From: Alistipes provencensis | Lineage (GTDB): Bacteria; Bacteroidota; Bacteroidia; Bacteroidales; Rikenellaceae | Assembly (NCBI RefSeq): GCF_900083545.1 | Contig: NZ_LT559262.1 | Coordinates: forward strand, 2,900,222-2,964,221 | Direction of reading: 5' to 3' | DNA length: 64,000 nucleotides | Part shown: positions 35,230-44,689 of the stretch, in pieces | Layout of the letters: each line of letters starts with the position of its first letter | Position numbering within the stretch: the first letter of the stretch is position 1 | Notes under the pieces: model-generated | Told to the model about the DNA's origin: nothing | Database searches by the model: none | Seen by the model: only the letters and a program-made list of their open reading frames with translations | Made by a program: the position numbers and the translations under genes

Positions 35230-36318
35230 CTATTTTACAATGCCCTTTTCGAGATACTCGGCGAGGTTTGTCCGTATCTCCTCACCGGCTCGTTCCACAG
35301 CCACCTTCGCCATATCGGCATCGACCATGATTCGAACCAGTTGTTCGAAACTTGTCCGGGTCGGGTTCCAGCCCAGTTCGGCCTTCGCTTTGGTCGGGTC
35401 TCCCCAGAGATTTACTACATCCGTCGGTCGATAGAAGTCCGGTGAAACCTCGACCAGTACCTTGCCCGTAGCTTTGTCGATTCCCTTTTCATCTTCGCCC
35501 TCGCCGACAAACTCCAATTCAATGCCGGCATATTTGAATGCAAGGTAGCAAAATTCCCGCACGGAATGTTGCTCACCCGTGGCGATGACGAAATCTTCCG
35601 GCGTCTTGTTTTGGAGAATCAGCCACATACATTCTACATAGTCTTTGGCATAGCCCCAATCGCGGAGCGACGACAAGTTGCCCAAATACAATTTATCCTG
35701 CTTTCCTTGAGCGATGCGGGCGGCGGCGAGGGTGATCTTGCGGGTCACGAACGTTTCACCCCTACGTTCCGATTCATGGTTGAACAGGATACCCGAGCAG
35801 CAAAACATTCCGTAGGCCTCGCGGTACTCCTTGACGATCCAGTAGCCGTAGAGTTTCGCCACGGCATAAGGCGAGTAAGGATGGAACGGGGTGTTTTCAT
35901 TCTGCGGTACTTCCTCCACCTTGCCGTAGAGTTCCGAGGTCGAGGCCTGATAAATGCGACATGTATCGGCAAGACCGCATTGACGCACGGCTTCCAGAAT
36001 GCGCAGTACGCCCGTGGCGTCGACATCGGCTGTAAACTCCGGAGCGTCGAACGACACCTGAACATGACTTTGGGCTGCAAGGTTATAGATTTCATCCGGA
36101 CGGATCTTGCCAATGACCTGCAACAGACTCATCGAGTCACCCAGATCGGCATAGTGCAGATGGAAATGCGGCAGACCCTCCAAATGGGCAATCCGCTCCC
36201 GAAAATCTACGGAGGAACGACGTATGGTACCATGTACGTCATAGCCTTTTTCCAATAAAAATTCCGCCAGAAACGATCCGTCCTGACCTGTAATCCCGGT
36301 GATTAAGGCTGCTTTCAT
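35230..36318 (-). CDS. gmd: GDP-mannose 4,6-dehydratase
   Basis: The 362-residue enzyme makes GDP-4-keto-6-deoxy-D-mannose from GDP-D-mannose, the first step to GDP-fucose. Family motifs: NADP-binding [19 protein letters not shown] (about 7-25), [16 protein letters not shown], the [13 protein letters not shown] segment, and catalytic [10 protein letters not shown] (about 150-160), with [19 protein letters not shown] later. It is paired with fcl. There is a 156-base gap upstream with no gene. Confidence 0.97.
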   Translation of the reverse strand: MKAALITGITGQDGSFLAEFLLEKGYDVHGTIRRSSVDFRERIAHLEGLPHFHLHYADLGDSMSLLQVIGKIRPDEIYNLAAQSHVQVSFDAPEFTADVDATGVLRILEAVRQCGLADTCRIYQASTSELYGKVEEVPQNENTPFHPYSPYAVAKLYGYWIVKEYREAYGMFCCSGILFNHESERRGETFVTRKITLAAARIAQGKQDKLYLGNLSSLRDWGYAKDYVECMWLILQNKTPEDFVIATGEQHSVREFCYLAFKYAGIELEFVGEGEDEKGIDKATGKVLVEVSPDFYRPTDVVNLWGDPTKAKAELGWNPTRTSFEQLVRIMVDADMAKVAVERAGEEIRTNLAEYLEKGIVK

Positions 36319-36474
36319 TTTTTAAGAAATAAATGTTATGGAATATTGCTAATGATGCAATGGATAGAGCACAATGCTTTTAAAATCGACATGACGCATT
36401 ATAGCTCAGGAATGGGAATAGAAAGATGCGGCAGGACTATTTTCCAAATGTCCGCGCCAAATGAAAATTTATGA

Positions 36475-37233
36475 TTAACATCCTGTATGGACATTGTGCC
36501 GCTTACGCCGCCATTCCTGCCACAGAAGGCGAGGCAGCGAGCCAAGAATACCTGTGCATCGGGAGAGTTGTTTACGCGGTTCCTTAAAGATACGGTGCAC
36601 AAACTCAAGGTGACAACGGATCATCCACTGAGGGGCACGCGAAACCTCCGTCCCGCTGAAGAATTTGAACGCGGCACCTACAGCAATCATAACACCATGA
36701 TGCAAATAGGGTTTCAACCTGCTCATGAAAATCTCCTGTTTGGGAGCTCCTAACGCGATCCAAATAATATCAGCGCCATCGGTCTCAACAATCCGGGCAA
36801 TCTCCGGATAATCGAACTCCTCTACTTTGCGGAACGGCAGTTCAATGAACTGCATCTGTGCCACGTCTGGATTTTCTTTCTGCAGATTGGCTTTCAATCC
36901 ATCCAAAATAGTCTGTGAGGTCCCCATGAAAATCATCCGATACTTCCAGCTCTTTACAATGTCCATAAAAATCTGACTACCGCAATACTGCTTATAACGC
37001 TTGCCATAGTAGATCCATCGGATATAAAGCGGCACATAGCTGCTGTCGCAGATGGAGAACATTCCCCCATTCACCACTTTTAGGTAGTCCGGATTGCGAT
37101 TGGCAATATTGAGTATCACTCCATCTGCCACGCAGATATAATTTGCCCCGGGCTGCTCAAGCCTTTTCTTGATGGCCTGATGTACCATCTCCCGATCCAT
37201 TTCATAGCGTATATTGAAGTAGTATTCTGTCAT
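36475..37233 (-). CDS. WecG/TagA/CpsF-family glycosyltransferase (GT26)
   Basis: The 252-residue protein has the GT26 layout: VADGVILNIANRNPDYLKVVNGG (about 36-58), FMGTSQTILDGLKANL, and the signature IIWIALGAPKQEIFMSRL (about 163-180) followed by VGAAFKFFSGTEVSRAPQWM. These enzymes transfer N-acetylmannosamine-type sugars, often as the second sugar on undecaprenyl-linked GlcNAc. The exact sugar here is unknown. Confidence 0.9.
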   Translation of the reverse strand: MTEYYFNIRYEMDREMVHQAIKKRLEQPGANYICVADGVILNIANRNPDYLKVVNGGMFSICDSSYVPLYIRWIYYGKRYKQYCGSQIFMDIVKSWKYRMIFMGTSQTILDGLKANLQKENPDVAQMQFIELPFRKVEEFDYPEIARIVETDGADIIWIALGAPKQEIFMSRLKPYLHHGVMIAVGAAFKFFSGTEVSRAPQWMIRCHLEFVHRIFKEPRKQLSRCTGILGSLPRLLWQEWRRKRHNVHTGC

Positions 37234-37337
37234 GTATTACTGAATTTTGGTAATCATTGCGGATTAGGTATCTTGCATTTCCTACCTTTTGAATGTTATG
37301 GCATAGGGAGAAAAATATAATTGCTCCATGTCTGTTC

Positions 37338-38183
37338 TCAGAATTTGGACTTTATCCATTTCCAGAACAAAGAAAGTGTTAGGTCTTGGTATTTTATTCT
37401 CATACAGGGATTTATAAAAAAGTTGCAATATCCTCGTTCATACATCTGACGATATATAGACCTATGCTCGCAATATACTTCGACTCGATCATCATCGTTT
37501 GGTTCCAATTCATATCGGAGACCTTTGATGGCTTCCCACCGATATATCGCTAGACCACCGAATGCCGATGAGACCGGAAGTAGAGATTCCGACAACCTGT
37601 AGCTTTTGAAATCATCTTGGCTACCAAAGATGTCATGTTCTGTCTGTGGTTCAGAATAGGCCACTGTCTTTTTACGGTATGCGTATGTGTCGTGATATCT
37701 CTCTCTTAACTTCGGAGATAGACTATAACCGTATGCGGAGACTGCATCCCATTCCAAAGAAGTCTGGAATGATTCTAGAATTGTTTTTGCACATAGCTCC
37801 GCTACATCCAAATCAACAATCATTAGATAGTCTCCATCCCAGCCGGATTCTTCCACATAATTTAGATATTGGTTTCTTAGGAACACCATTTTTTCGATTC
37901 TCTTTCTACTGAAGAATGGATTGACTCCGTCCGGGCTTGCAGGAGACGCCGGAACGTGAATGTTGTTGTTCAATGAGATATTGACAATGGACGGGTGGCG
38001 TTCCGCCCATTCTTTCAATAATTTTTTTGTACCGTCAGTACTGTCATTCTCATAGACGAACACTTTGACAGACCGGAAAGAACCAAATATTTCCTCTATT
38101 ACGGGAATATTTTTTCTCAAGCCCTTTTTTGCATTCCTTACGATGCTACATATGAAAAGTTTTGATAATTGAGTTTTTTTCAT
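37338..38183 (-). CDS. Putative glycosyltransferase (CAP59/GT69-like)
   Basis: The 281-residue soluble protein has FVYENDSTDGTKKLLKEWA (about 45-63) and a DxD-type motif in YLMIVDLDVAEL (about 118-129), as in eukaryote-like CAP59 mannosyltransferases and related bacterial capsule transferases. A basic C-terminus suggests membrane association. Low GC. Acceptor and donor are unknown. Confidence 0.7.
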   Translation of the reverse strand: MKKTQLSKLFICSIVRNAKKGLRKNIPVIEEIFGSFRSVKVFVYENDSTDGTKKLLKEWAERHPSIVNISLNNNIHVPASPASPDGVNPFFSRKRIEKMVFLRNQYLNYVEESGWDGDYLMIVDLDVAELCAKTILESFQTSLEWDAVSAYGYSLSPKLRERYHDTYAYRKKTVAYSEPQTEHDIFGSQDDFKSYRLSESLLPVSSAFGGLAIYRWEAIKGLRYELEPNDDDRVEVYCEHRSIYRQMYERGYCNFFINPCMRIKYQDLTLSLFWKWIKSKF

Positions 38184-38184
38184 T

Positions 38185-39204
38185 TTATGCTTGATCTAAT
38201 ATTTTTTCAATATTGTCAATGACTTCTCTAGTGATTTTCCCACTTTCAAAAACAGCAGATGATTCCTTGGCAGATTTTGAAAATCTGTCATAATCATTTA
38301 ATATGGTCAGGATGGCATCCACATACTCCTCGTCTTTGAAATCTAACGGAAATATAAAACCATTTTTATTGTTTTTTAATACTAAACCAATGTCTCCGGG
38401 ATTGGTGGATATGACTGGAACTCCAACAGACAGAGCTTCCGCAATGGCTGTGGGCAGTCCTTCTTGAGTTGATGCCATCAGAAAAATCCGTTTGGTGGAA
38501 TCGATTTCTACAATTTCCTTATTGGGCATGTTCCCAAGGAATTTGACATAATCAGAGAGACCTATTTTTTTTACCAACTCTTTTAAAGTCGTCTCCTGTG
38601 TGCCATAGCCAGCTATATAAAGATGATGTTCTTCTTTTATATCTTCCGGAAGTCTGGAGTAGATGAGTATAATTCTGTCGACGTTCTTGATCTGCTCTAA
38701 CCGCCCGGCAAAAATGAAACCTTTTCTTAAGGCATATGGTTTTATCGACACATTATGACATATGGGATTGAATAACTTCTTCCTATCAGCAAAAGCTGGT
38801 CCGACGGTGTATTTAAGACAGGAGGTTTTCTCTATCCGTTTGAAAAAGATATTGAAAAGGCCACGGAAATACTTACCTAATCGATATCTCGACTGGGTCA
38901 TCGGATTGTCGTTGCCATGATATATATGGCAATAAGGTTTTCCTGTAAACGATGCAACAAACGAACCTTCTGGGACATGGCTCAATATGAAATCACATGA
39001 CTTCAGTTCCTTACGGCGTATTACCAGAGAAATCATCAGTTTGATTCTACCGGGGATGAACTTGTTGGTCCAGGATGTCGGTATCGTGAAATACTCAACA
39101 TCATATTTCTTGCTTAAAAACGGATGCATATTTCGCATGAATGGAGCAACTCCTCCATAGCTGCAATCCATGGGATCACTGTTTATTATTGCTATTTTTC
39201 TCAT
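38185..39204 (-). CDS. Glycosyltransferase family 4
   Basis: The 339-residue GT-B enzyme shows the C-terminal GT4 pattern: RKGFIFAGRLEQIKNVDRII (about 163-182), LGNMPNKEIVEIDSTKRIFLMASTQEGLPTAIAEALSVGVPVISTNPGDI (about 222-270) with the ExxxxxxxE acid pair in EGLPTAIAE. It transfers a sugar from a nucleotide donor with retention. A run of eight A encodes KKI near residue 215. Ends one base before the next gene. Confidence 0.9.
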   Translation of the reverse strand: MRKIAIINSDPMDCSYGGVAPFMRNMHPFLSKKYDVEYFTIPTSWTNKFIPGRIKLMISLVIRRKELKSCDFILSHVPEGSFVASFTGKPYCHIYHGNDNPMTQSRYRLGKYFRGLFNIFFKRIEKTSCLKYTVGPAFADRKKLFNPICHNVSIKPYALRKGFIFAGRLEQIKNVDRIILIYSRLPEDIKEEHHLYIAGYGTQETTLKELVKKIGLSDYVKFLGNMPNKEIVEIDSTKRIFLMASTQEGLPTAIAEALSVGVPVISTNPGDIGLVLKNNKNGFIFPLDFKDEEYVDAILTILNDYDRFSKSAKESSAVFESGKITREVIDNIEKILDQA

Positions 39205-39209
39205 ATCAG

Positions 39210-39752
39210 TTACGACGATTTTTTTAATTTTGCCGGAATCCCTACCGCTGTCGAGCCGGACGGGACATCGCTGACCACTACGGCGTGCGCCCCTACTGTG
39301 ACATTGTCTCCGATTTTGACTGTTCCGAGGACTGTGGTATTTATTCCGAAATAGCAGTTGTCGCCTACATAAACATGATCAGTCGTGGATAATTCCGTCT
39401 TATTCCCGAAAACAAGGCCGCTGACTATAGTACAGTTTTTTCCTATATGCACATTGGGCCCTATATGCAGAAAGGAACCTGTATGATAGATTCTTAATCC
39501 AGGCCCTGTCGTACCCGGATAGATAGCCATGCGTAGACGGGCGCCCAGTCGTTTATAGAAAAACAAATGGTATAGCATTAGAGGCTTATACAATATGCCT
39601 TTGTTCATGTAGTATTCCACATATCGCATATGGCGGATGTAATGGTAGATGAACCATCCTTCATTTCCAAGCAACCAATCCTTTAGACAAGGTTTTTCGT
39701 TAAATCTCGCAGCATCTGCTGCAAGTGTTGTTTTCAATGTTGTGATATCCAT
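39210..39752 (-). CDS. Hexapeptide-repeat O-acetyltransferase (serine acetyltransferase-like)
   Basis: The 180-residue protein has a helical N-terminus (about 1-75) and a left-handed beta-helix (about 95-175; HIGPNVHIGKNCTIVSG, VYVGDNCYFGINTTVLG, VKIGDNVTVGAHAVVVSDVPSGSTAVGIPAK). Capsule loci use such enzymes to acetylate sugars. It ends one base from the neighbouring GT2 gene. Confidence 0.87.
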   Translation of the reverse strand: MDITTLKTTLAADAARFNEKPCLKDWLLGNEGWFIYHYIRHMRYVEYYMNKGILYKPLMLYHLFFYKRLGARLRMAIYPGTTGPGLRIYHTGSFLHIGPNVHIGKNCTIVSGLVFGNKTELSTTDHVYVGDNCYFGINTTVLGTVKIGDNVTVGAHAVVVSDVPSGSTAVGIPAKLKKSS

Positions 39753-39753
39753 A

Positions 39754-40785
39754 TTACCGATGGTAGAGTTTGAAAATTGCGAATAACAACATCGCTTGTT
39801 TCCATAATGTCAGCCTGAGTATGACTTTATGCTTCATGGGCATGGAGTCGACAGGGTATCTTGTTTTTATCAACTCCCAGTTGGAGCAATGGCAGAGACT
39901 GTTAATGCGTTTTATTTTATCTTTAGCCGTAATACTTGTGTGATTGACGATAAAATCCATATAGGACCGGATATAGCCTGCAAACAGGCGGTCGGTCCTT
40001 ATCATAAAATCGTCATCATCCATGAACTGAGGATATCTTTTCTGAATATGATTATGGAACTTCTCGAAATCGGCTCTTTTGTCTTTTGCCGTGTTACAGG
40101 TGATTGATTGCTGATTGGTATAATAATGATAAAAGCAGTTAGGTATTATCACAACCTTTCCGGCGTGGCTGAGATAATCAAGGTTGAATAATAGATCCTC
40201 ACTGATCAACGAGCGCTCACTTTCGAATCTGATTCCATGTGTGTCTATGATTGACTTGCGGTATAGGGCAACCTTTGCTGATACCTGGATAGGTCGTTCA
40301 ATATCTATATGTGGTTCTGACGCAATCATATTTTTCATCAATACACCTATCTCGGGTTTGGTGGAAAAAATCTCGATTGACGCCGGATGTGGAAGCGTCC
40401 CAATAGCCATAGTTCCGTTATTTCGTTCTAATCCCGAAAACACAATATCCGCTTCATGGGAACTTGCGATGTCTGTCATTTGTTTATACATATTGTTGTC
40501 CACCCAGTCATCGGAGTCCACGAATGCCACATATTCGCCAACAGCGATATTAAGCCCTGTGTTACATGCCATGCCAAGGCCTGCATTTTGTTTATGGACC
40601 ACCTTTATGTTGGAATGGATTGAGGCATATTTATCGCACATCTGCGGACAAAGGTCGGGACTGCCGTCGTCAACAAGAATTATTTCAATATTGTCGATAG
40701 TTTGATTCAGCAGGCTGTTTACGCACCGGTCAAGATATTTTTCAACGTTGTAGACTGGTACTATAACTGAGATCAGTGGTCGCAT
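39754..40785 (-). CDS. Glycosyltransferase family 2
   Basis: The 343-residue GT-A enzyme starts MRPLISVIVPVYNVEKYLDR, with VDDGSPD (about 38-44) for nucleotide binding and the metal motif DSDD at 90-93. The C-terminal half has helices and a short hydrophobic end. Transfers an unknown sugar in repeat-unit assembly. Confidence 0.93.
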   Translation of the reverse strand: MRPLISVIVPVYNVEKYLDRCVNSLLNQTIDNIEIILVDDGSPDLCPQMCDKYASIHSNIKVVHKQNAGLGMACNTGLNIAVGEYVAFVDSDDWVDNNMYKQMTDIASSHEADIVFSGLERNNGTMAIGTLPHPASIEIFSTKPEIGVLMKNMIASEPHIDIERPIQVSAKVALYRKSIIDTHGIRFESERSLISEDLLFNLDYLSHAGKVVIIPNCFYHYYTNQQSITCNTAKDKRADFEKFHNHIQKRYPQFMDDDDFMIRTDRLFAGYIRSYMDFIVNHTSITAKDKIKRINSLCHCSNWELIKTRYPVDSMPMKHKVILRLTLWKQAMLLFAIFKLYHR

Positions 40786-40806
40786 GATTGATATGATAAT
40801 TGGAGA

Positions 40807-41904
40807 TTAGCCGAATACCAATTTGTAAACTTTTGGCAATTTTTTAAGAACTTTGTCCAAATACAAGGTCATCCACAAAATGCCGACGGCAATCGTAATG
40901 TTAACTATGCTTTTTATAATTTCATTAGGAATCAAATCACCCAAAGATGGAATTTGGAAATAATCATAGGCCACAAAATTTTTCGTAAGAATGAATATGA
41001 AAAAATAATGAAATAGATATGTTGGAAGGGTGTTTTTGCCGGCGTGAATCCAAAATTTCCAAAAAGATGTTGATGAAGAGATGTACTCCCTATACAAAAA
41101 GAATGATGAAACCGTGATAAAAACTCCCAAAAATGAATTAAACTTGTAACCAATTACCCCCCCCCAGTATGTTTGATTGATTATCAAGAAAATAGTTGCA
41201 CAGCACAAAATGAATCCCTTATTTGATAGACGTTTCTGAAATTGGTCGATGTATATTTTGCATACAGCGCCGAAAAAGAAATAGCCGCTTAACGAGATAG
41301 TTTTTTCAATACACAGCAGATTTGAGAGTTTGATAATTTGCTCTGATAATAAATGTTGATTAGGATACAGGATTGATATACTAATGCATAACATGGAACA
41401 AATCGCAAAAATCAAAGCCACATTTCTTTTTTTCATTTTCTTCAGATAACATATCCTTGTTATTGTTACAAAAATCAAAAAGATTTCAACGAGCGATAAC
41501 GTAAACCAGTAACCTGATTTCATCGGGTCGAAAAGCCTTGCATTAAAATATTCAGGAAAAGCTGAAAATTTTCTTGTGCTAAAATAGAACAATAAAACAA
41601 TGTAGACAATCCAAACAATTAAAGTTGGCTTTAATTGTTTGTTTAATCTATTAACTATTCTCGTCCTAAATTTTTCTTTGGTCAGGCTGGGTGTATATGC
41701 AAGATATCCTGAGATAAAAAAGAACAATGGCATCCTTATTGCCTCAAAGATAGAATCGAATATAGTACAATCTTGCCATACAAATGCATGTAAGTGTGTG
41801 GTGATTACCAAAAATATGGTAAATCCTCGAAGAGCATCTATATATTCCAAACGCTGTGCATTCACCATTGGAGTATTTGCAGATAATTGTTCAAAGGTGT
41901 GCAT
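40807..41904 (-). CDS. Membrane acyltransferase 3 family (OafA-like), phase-variable candidate
   Basis: The 365-residue protein (start MHTFEQLSANT) has about ten membrane helices and the family start RLEYIDALRGFTIFLVITTHLHAF, with the catalytic His in TTHLH. These proteins O-acetylate cell-surface glycans. ATG 41904 overlaps the polymerase stop by 14 bases; ATG 41868 (MVNAQRLEY) is an alternative, and a longer frame to 41973 is disfavoured. At 41157-41165 the sense strand has a run of nine G (YWGGVIG, about residue 247). With eight G the frame stops immediately; with ten it stops within about seven codons. Confidence 0.92.
   Translation of the reverse strand: MHTFEQLSANTPMVNAQRLEYIDALRGFTIFLVITTHLHAFVWQDCTIFDSIFEAIRMPLFFFISGYLAYTPSLTKEKFRTRIVNRLNKQLKPTLIVWIVYIVLLFYFSTRKFSAFPEYFNARLFDPMKSGYWFTLSLVEIFLIFVTITRICYLKKMKKRNVALIFAICSMLCISISILYPNQHLLSEQIIKLSNLLCIEKTISLSGYFFFGAVCKIYIDQFQKRLSNKGFILCCATIFLIINQTYWGGVIGYKFNSFLGVFITVSSFFLYREYISSSTSFWKFWIHAGKNTLPTYLFHYFFIFILTKNFVAYDYFQIPSLGDLIPNEIIKSIVNITIAVGILWMTLYLDKVLKKLPKVYKLVFG
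41157..41165 (-). repeat. Run of nine G in the acyltransferase gene
   Basis: Nine C on the plus strand (nine G in the sense strand) within Trp-Gly-Gly-Val codons. The intact frame corresponds to nine; loss of one G gives TGG GGG GGG TAA. Confidence 0.95.
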
Positions 41905-43042
41905 CTGATGAAAAAATAGTTTTATAGGTCGATGCTTCATATGGAACACCTCTGTTCTTAAATATGTCCACACTTGTGGATAACCAGATAGATAATATCA
42001 CGATGATCAACATTTGCTGCATTTTCGTCCGATTACAGTAAAGATAATGTAGTAACAATGCAAGTATTGCCACTTGGAAGAATTCAAAATACTGGGCAAA
42101 GCGTATCGCCAGATGACTGAGGTTGCATACAAGAAAGAAAAAGCAGGAAAAGATAAAAGACAAGAAATACCACAGATTGAATTCCGGGATTATGTCGCCA
42201 TATTCTTCATGCAATCTCGGTGCATACCATATCACGAGAATAGATATCATAAGATATGATAGCATCATAGGACCAAATGCAAGCTGCTCAGTGGACGCAC
42301 CACCGAGTATACTGACCGCTCTGTCGGAATAATTTTCATAACCGATTAGTGAGGTCAATGGCTCGATGTATCCGGTCATTCCCAAGAATGAACCTATTTG
42401 TCCGAATATTAGGCATGCAGCCAAAATGGCCATGCATAACGTTCGCCGTTGAGGAAATCTGATTTTTTCAAAGGGAACATAAGCCAGACCGTAAAAAACT
42501 AGTATTATGAGTGCCGAATGGTGAATCTGCGAGAGCAAAAGAATTCCGGCAATGTATGGAACGGCCTTTTTCTGAACGATGTAATTGCTGAGAAACAGAA
42601 AACCGCAAGCCACAATCATCTGTCTTACGGCGTTCATCATATCCAGAAAATACCTACCTCCGAACAAAACCACTGGGAGCCACACGAGGAGAGGTTTGTA
42701 TTTTTCAAACGCTTTGGTTAGAAAGAAAATCTGGAAAAATGCAGTGACACCCATTCCTATGGAGAAATGGATGTTGTAATTATGAATAAAACAGACAAAC
42801 CAATTCCAAAGATGCTCTTGGGAGCCTTTGATTATTAGTCCATTGCGCAGGGTAAGTATGTATGACACAGAATCCTCACCTGTCCTCCACCTAATCGCAG
42901 CGATAAAAGTGAAAAACAGGATATACCACCACAGATATTTGTCTATGCGATCTTCACCACCATAGCGTAATTCTGAGTTGCGGGCCAAGGAAAACATGAT
43001 CCATGTAAAGAATATGTAAATAAGAATCTCAAAAATAAACAT
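41891..43042 (-). CDS. Polysaccharide polymerase, EpsG family (Wzy role)
   Basis: The 383-residue protein has about ten membrane helices and EpsG hallmarks: FIAAIRWRTGEDSVSYI (about 46-62), YFLDMMNAVRQMIVACGFLFLSNYI (about 130-155), and LLLSQIHHSALIILVFYGLAY. EpsG-type proteins polymerise repeat units outside the inner membrane. Only one such gene is present, so it is the locus polymerase. It is among the most AT-rich genes here. Confidence 0.9.
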   Translation of the reverse strand: MFIFEILIYIFFTWIMFSLARNSELRYGGEDRIDKYLWWYILFFTFIAAIRWRTGEDSVSYILTLRNGLIIKGSQEHLWNWFVCFIHNYNIHFSIGMGVTAFFQIFFLTKAFEKYKPLLVWLPVVLFGGRYFLDMMNAVRQMIVACGFLFLSNYIVQKKAVPYIAGILLLSQIHHSALIILVFYGLAYVPFEKIRFPQRRTLCMAILAACLIFGQIGSFLGMTGYIEPLTSLIGYENYSDRAVSILGGASTEQLAFGPMMLSYLMISILVIWYAPRLHEEYGDIIPEFNLWYFLSFIFSCFFFLVCNLSHLAIRFAQYFEFFQVAILALLLHYLYCNRTKMQQMLIIVILSIWLSTSVDIFKNRGVPYEASTYKTIFSSDAHL

Positions 43043-43092
43043 TCCTAATTTTAGTCAAATTCAACAATGTCGTTTAGACTCTGATAAAGGCA

Positions 43093-43737
43093 TCAGCCGA
43101 TATTCCCGTTTTTTGGTCGTTGCTTTGGGATTATTCTCATGGGATTTCCGACAACTACAGAATTGGACGGGATATCTTTTACGACCACGCACCCCCCCCC
43201 GATAGTCACATTATTCCCTATGGTCACACCTCCTATGATTATGGCTCCCGCGCAGACCTTAACATTATCACCTATGATAGGTGTCATATCGTCGTTCCAA
43301 ACAATATTTACACATTGGTTCACTGAGAAATTCTTTCCAATGCTCTGAGCGCATATAACCGTGGAGTAGCCATGTTGGACCGTTATACCTCCGTCGATTG
43401 TCTGACAGGCGATGGTTAGGTTGTTCTGGGGTTTGAATAACCAGTATACAAATATCTTCCGCCAGCCAATTCTATAGTATACGACACTCCTGAATTCCTT
43501 GTGTTCTATGAACAACATTCCAAAACTGAATAAAGATACAGAAAGATCCTTCCATAAGCACCACTGCTTTAAGTCCTCATTGATAAGATCGTATATCCGA
43601 TGTTTTAGAACGCTTTTGTATAAGTATATGACAGGTAATAACAGACACGTTGCTGTACCATACCAAACTCGACGTACATTCATGAAGATTGCTTTAAAAA
43701 ATAGTGTTAGATGATGATATACAGAGTTTTTCGACAT
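43093..43737 (-). CDS. Hexapeptide-repeat acetyltransferase with membrane-associated N-terminus, phase-variable candidate
   Basis: The 214-residue protein has a hydrophobic N-terminal half and a left-handed beta-helix from about 105 (ITVQHGYSTVICAQSIGKNF; TPIIGDNVKVCAGAIIIGGVTIGNNVTIGGGCVVVKDIPSNSVVVGNP). A run of nine G encodes the Gly-Gly-Gly before Cys (43192-43200, residue about 180). With eight G the frame stops after seven codons; with ten, it reads into another frame, and either way the last coil is lost. The start at 43737 overlaps the preceding gene by 44 bases; ATG 43683 (MNVRRVWYG) would avoid this. Probably O-acetylates the capsule. Confidence 0.87.
   Translation of the reverse strand: MSKNSVYHHLTLFFKAIFMNVRRVWYGTATCLLLPVIYLYKSVLKHRIYDLINEDLKQWCLWKDLSVSLFSFGMLFIEHKEFRSVVYYRIGWRKIFVYWLFKPQNNLTIACQTIDGGITVQHGYSTVICAQSIGKNFSVNQCVNIVWNDDMTPIIGDNVKVCAGAIIIGGVTIGNNVTIGGGCVVVKDIPSNSVVVGNPMRIIPKQRPKNGNIG
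43192..43200 (-). repeat. Run of nine G in the hexapeptide acetyltransferase gene
   Basis: Nine C on the plus strand. The sense codons are three GGG, placing the run inside a structural coil. Confidence 0.95.
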
Positions 43738-44686
43738 AACGCAACAGTTTGATTACCGATGTAGTCACGGAGGTCGATTTTCTGTTAATATTACCCAAAA
43801 GTCGGTCTCTGTTGGGGTTGTTTATGACCCATTGGAGCTTTGTCTTGATCTCTTCGATATCAGCCGGAATGTCAACGACTTCTTGTGGTAAAGGATGAAA
43901 TACTTCATTGGCTCCTACGTTTGCAGAAATAAGTATGTTGCATCGACAAGATAAGGCCTCTATTACCGCTAACCCGAAAGGTTCAGACTCTGAGACCTGA
44001 ATGAAAAGACAAGCCTGCTGATACATTTCCATCAGCGTTTTGTGTGGAATTAATCCGTAACAGTTAACAAACGGGAATTCAGATATACTGTAGGTGTCTT
44101 CTTGTGAAGGCGTGTCTCCAAAAACACTTATATGGTAGTTTTGTCCTTCGTTGTTCAGAATTTCTACTGCCCTGCATATGTTAAGATTACGCTTTATGGG
44201 GCGTCCGCCACCCACCAATATTATTTCATTGTTTTTTCTTAGGCTGTCGTCAACGAGAGTGGAATCCGGAAGCTCATCCCAATCGATGCCATTTGTGAGC
44301 ACGTCTATCTTGTCGGCATATTCGGGTAGTTTTTTACGGGCCAGTTTGCAAAATATGGAACTTACGCACAAAATCAGATTGGCTCTGGGTAGAATGTCAG
44401 CTTCTAGTCTACGTTGCAGCGGTCCGTCATCGGAGGCGAGACCGTGCATGATGTAGATAATCTTCTTTCCTAATGTCTTTGCAAGAGCGGTTTCGTATGT
44501 TTTGAACCCAAGAGCAGATATAATTATCACGCGCGATACCAGAATTTTTGCCAGGATTTCGAGTCGAGCCACAAATCTGTTGTTTGATTTGATCCGGAGC
44601 ACTTTAGATGGCAAACACTTCACATAAGCACGATTGACCTGTGCTGGTCCGTTTTCGCCGAATGGAGAGCCATAAAAGAAAATCAT
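43694..44686 (-). CDS. Glycosyltransferase family 4
   Basis: The 330-residue GT-B protein has the start FFYGSPFGENGPAQVNRAY, a mid-region IIYIMHGLASDDGPLQRRLE, and the family C-terminal block IILVGGGRPIKRNLNICRAVEIL then CLFIQVSESEPFGLAVIEALSCRCNILISANVGANEV, with the acid pair in SEPFGLAVIE. It overlaps the next gene by up to 44 bases. Confidence 0.9.
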   Translation of the reverse strand: MIFFYGSPFGENGPAQVNRAYVKCLPSKVLRIKSNNRFVARLEILAKILVSRVIIISALGFKTYETALAKTLGKKIIYIMHGLASDDGPLQRRLEADILPRANLILCVSSIFCKLARKKLPEYADKIDVLTNGIDWDELPDSTLVDDSLRKNNEIILVGGGRPIKRNLNICRAVEILNNEGQNYHISVFGDTPSQEDTYSISEFPFVNCYGLIPHKTLMEMYQQACLFIQVSESEPFGLAVIEALSCRCNILISANVGANEVFHPLPQEVVDIPADIEEIKTKLQWVINNPNRDRLLGNINRKSTSVTTSVIKLLRYVEKLCISSSNTIF

Positions 44687-44689
44687 AAG

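Noticed and set aside
36399..36608. Small frame overlapping the GT26 gene end
   Set aside because: Same-strand out-of-frame shadow of the transferase gene.
38570..38580. Run of eight A in a GT4 gene as a phase-variation site
   Set aside because: A/T runs of this length are common in AT-rich genes and there is no set of similar runs in function-related genes.
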